Shown in pieces: positions 62,605-64,000 of a stretch of DNA of 64,000 nt. This DNA comes from Hymenobacter sediminis. Its GTDB lineage: Bacteria > Bacteroidota > Bacteroidia > Cytophagales > Hymenobacteraceae. Location: NCBI RefSeq assembly GCF_003231285.1, contig NZ_QKNS01000005.1:372001-436000 (forward strand), in the 5' to 3' direction. The translations under genes were made by a program, and so were the position numbers. Positions within the stretch are counted from its first letter, which is position 1. The number at the start of each line of letters is the position of its first letter. Below the pieces are notes generated by a model. The model searched no databases. It saw only the letters and a program-made list of their open reading frames with translations, and was not told where the DNA came from.

Positions 62605-64000
62605 TTAAAACTCATGCAGGCGCTGGGCAATGTTCCAGCGTAGGGCCACGGAAGCCAGCACACCACCGTCGGCGGTGAAGTTGGGGGCTACGGGTCCGTC
62701 GAAGGTGCGGTGCCGGTACACCAGCTTGCCATCGAGCCAGAGGTTGTGGGCGGCTTGCCAGGTACCGGTCAGGTCGCCGTGGAAGAGATAGGAGGTGAGG
62801 CCAGCGCCTACTTTGTAGCCATACTCAGTGGGGCGAGTGTTGTAGGAGCGCAGCACGTTGTTGCCGTAGTTGGTAGGAGCGGAGTTAGACCCGGCCGGGT
62901 CGAGGCCCTGCTTCACCAGGAAACCTTTGGCTACCATATTCAGGCGGGGTAGGGGCTGATAGCTGGCAATGCCAATCAGTTCCCACAGGTTGGCACCCAT
63001 GGGGTGGGCCAGGGGCTGAGCCGCGTGCTGGTAAGCGCGAAAGCGGTCCTCATGCTGGTAAGTGAAAGGACGGATGAAATTGAACTCGCCCTGCAGGTCG
63101 AAATTGCGGATACCTGCCACGTTGAGGTATTTAGCTCCCAGCTGCACAGCCTGCTTGTTGGCCCACCAGCCGTTGCCATTCCGAATTTCGCTCAGCACAA
63201 ACTCATCCAGAATCAGTTGGCCGTAGAGCTGCACCCGGTTCCGGATATTCCACTTAAAGTCAGCCCCAAGCAAGGCGTTGTCCTCGGAGCCGGCACTCTG
63301 CTCCACCGCCCGGTAGAAGATGATGGGGTTCAGGTACTGTAGCTCCAACCCGCGGCGACGCTCTCGGTTTTCCGGAGTTTTATTGGGTCCTACATAGTCG
63401 GTCACCGTTTGATAGCCGCTATACATCACACTTTCGAACACGCCTACGTTCAGGTTAGGCTTGATATCGAAGCTCAGGTGATGGAAGGCTAAGTACTTGC
63501 GCTGGTAGTCCCGGTCAAGGGCCGGGTTATCGGCCACCATCTGGGCAAATAGGTTCTGGTAGTGAAACTTCCAGATGCGGGTGTTGATCTTCAGGAAGAG
63601 GTAGGGCGCCGCGTAATCCGACAAAATCAGGCTGCGGTAGCCGTTACCGATCTGGTTTCGGTCGTGGCCCAGCTGCAGGCTTACGTGCTTGCCGGCCGCA
63701 TACGAGAGGTAGCCGCGTGCCGAGAGAAAATCATACTGGCCGGGCGTGTTCTTAAACGGCTTCCAGAACCCCTCATGTGCCACGGCACTGTCGCGAGCTA
63801 TACGTTCCTGCACGTAGAGTGGCACGGCCATCTGGTTATCGGCCAAGAAGGTGTAGAAGCCCAGGCGCTTATCAATAGTGCCTTCTACCTGCACGCCGCG
63901 CGTGTTCAGGAAGCTGTAGCTCTTGCTGCCATCGGAGTTGCCTAAGCTCAGGGCCAACACCGGATTCACGCGCAGCGAGAAATCGGGCGTTTCAACGCTA
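62605..64000 (-). CDS. Outer-membrane beta-barrel protein (Wzi/RemB-like), C-terminal part
   Basis: The frame is open to the right edge; the first in-window start at 63969 is internal, because VETPDFSLRVNPVLALSLGN reads continuously across it. The chain has many aromatic-ended strands (FYTFLADNQMAVPLYVQERIARDS, VSLQLGHDRNQIGNGYRSLILSDYAAPYLFLKINTRIWKFHYQNLF) and ends VALRWNIAQRLHEF. The GHDRNQIGNGYRSLILSD region resembles Wzi-type capsule-assembly barrels and gliding protein RemB of Flavobacterium. The gene start lies outside the window. Function inferred only from family resemblance. Confidence 0.7.
   Translation of the reverse strand, partial: SVETPDFSLRVNPVLALSLGNSDGSKSYSFLNTRGVQVEGTIDKRLGFYTFLADNQMAVPLYVQERIARDSAVAHEGFWKPFKNTPGQYDFLSARGYLSYAAGKHVSLQLGHDRNQIGNGYRSLILSDYAAPYLFLKINTRIWKFHYQNLFAQMVADNPALDRDYQRKYLAFHHLSFDIKPNLNVGVFESVMYSGYQTVTDYVGPNKTPENRERRRGLELQYLNPIIFYRAVEQSAGSEDNALLGADFKWNIRNRVQLYGQLILDEFVLSEIRNGNGWWANKQAVQLGAKYLNVAGIRNFDLQGEFNFIRPFTYQHEDRFRAYQHAAQPLAHPMGANLWELIGIASYQPLPRLNMVAKGFLVKQGLDPAGSNSAPTNYGNNVLRSYNTRPTEYGYKVGAGLTSYLFHGDLTGTWQAAHNLWLDGKLVYRHRTFDGPVAPNFTADGGVLASVALRWNIAQRLHEF

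Noticed and set aside
1..64000. CCTAGG sites inside genes (for example 1218-1223 and 2778-2783)
   Set aside because: They looked frequent at first, but the number seen is not above chance for a hexamer.
1..64000. Search for CRISPR arrays, tRNA, rRNA, transposases and phage genes
   Set aside because: No regularly spaced repeats, cloverleaf sequence, or transposase or phage protein motif was seen.

Overview
The window looks like a chromosomal stretch from a Hymenobacter-like member of the Bacteroidota (Cytophagales). The evidence is threefold: Bacteroidota-type -7 promoter boxes (TACCTTTG or TATCTTTG) stand in front of many genes; gliding-motility lipoproteins GldB and GldD are present beside several PorT-type outer-membrane beta-barrels; and many starts lack a clear Shine-Dalgarno sequence. 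No rRNA, tRNA, CRISPR array, insertion sequence, transposase or phage gene was seen. The DNA is mostly core genome with a few accessory or poorly known genes.

Layout. 1-132 is the start of a formimidoylglutamase gene running off the left edge. 334-8799 is a fatty-acid beta-oxidation locus: acyl-CoA synthetase, MarR regulator, FadN-type fused hydroxyacyl-CoA dehydrogenase/enoyl-CoA hydratase, thiolase and acyl-CoA dehydrogenase. A shared 20-bp sequence overlaps the marR and fadE promoters and suggests one regulator for the locus. 8962-12574 holds glutamate dehydrogenase, a secreted protein of unknown role and a tiny exported protein. 12709-20657 is an informational and gliding block (recG, gldD, ssb, mutY, HU, TPR protein, a 29-residue basic ribosomal-type protein, rng). 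20882-30848 holds a hybrid histidine kinase, a beta-barrel, gldB with a glycosyltransferase, nth, an ECF sigma factor overlapping a putative anti-sigma gene, small unknown genes and an MFS exporter. 30932-36033 is the most accessory-looking part: NlpE-like lipoprotein, a DnaA-box cluster, a protein with a C2H2-like finger, an alpha/beta hydrolase lacking its nucleophile serine, an SGNH esterase and an orphan HSDR_N-type nuclease. 36195-50284 has uvrA, a TspO-like protein, tpiA, a DUF6150-like protein, an OmpA-family lipoprotein split by a -1 frameshift, prmA, a 1734-residue secreted protein with lysine-rich tail repeats, plsY and a low-GC secreted protein. 50383-64000 has an M20 dipeptidase, three PorT-like barrels, a lipid A deacylase-like barrel, ribosomal protein bTHX (with ACG where ATG is expected), pyrD, a ComM/YifB ATPase, gmhA, a small membrane protein, an MsbA-type ABC exporter, a small cytosolic protein and the 3' part of an outer-membrane barrel that leaves the window.

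How the genes fit together. The beta-oxidation enzymes form a complete pathway from free fatty acid to acetyl-CoA. A second theme is the cell envelope: GldB, GldD, OmpA, NlpE, beta-barrels, GmhA, PlsY, MsbA and a lipid A deacylase. No single new multi-gene system stands out. The most unusual signals are local: the frameshifted OmpA gene with a perfect slippery heptamer, the bTHX gene without a canonical start, the DnaA-box cluster at 31771-31817, the nested inverted-repeat element filling the fadN-fadA gap, the very long perfect hairpins between converging genes, and the excess of the heptamer GGGGTAG.
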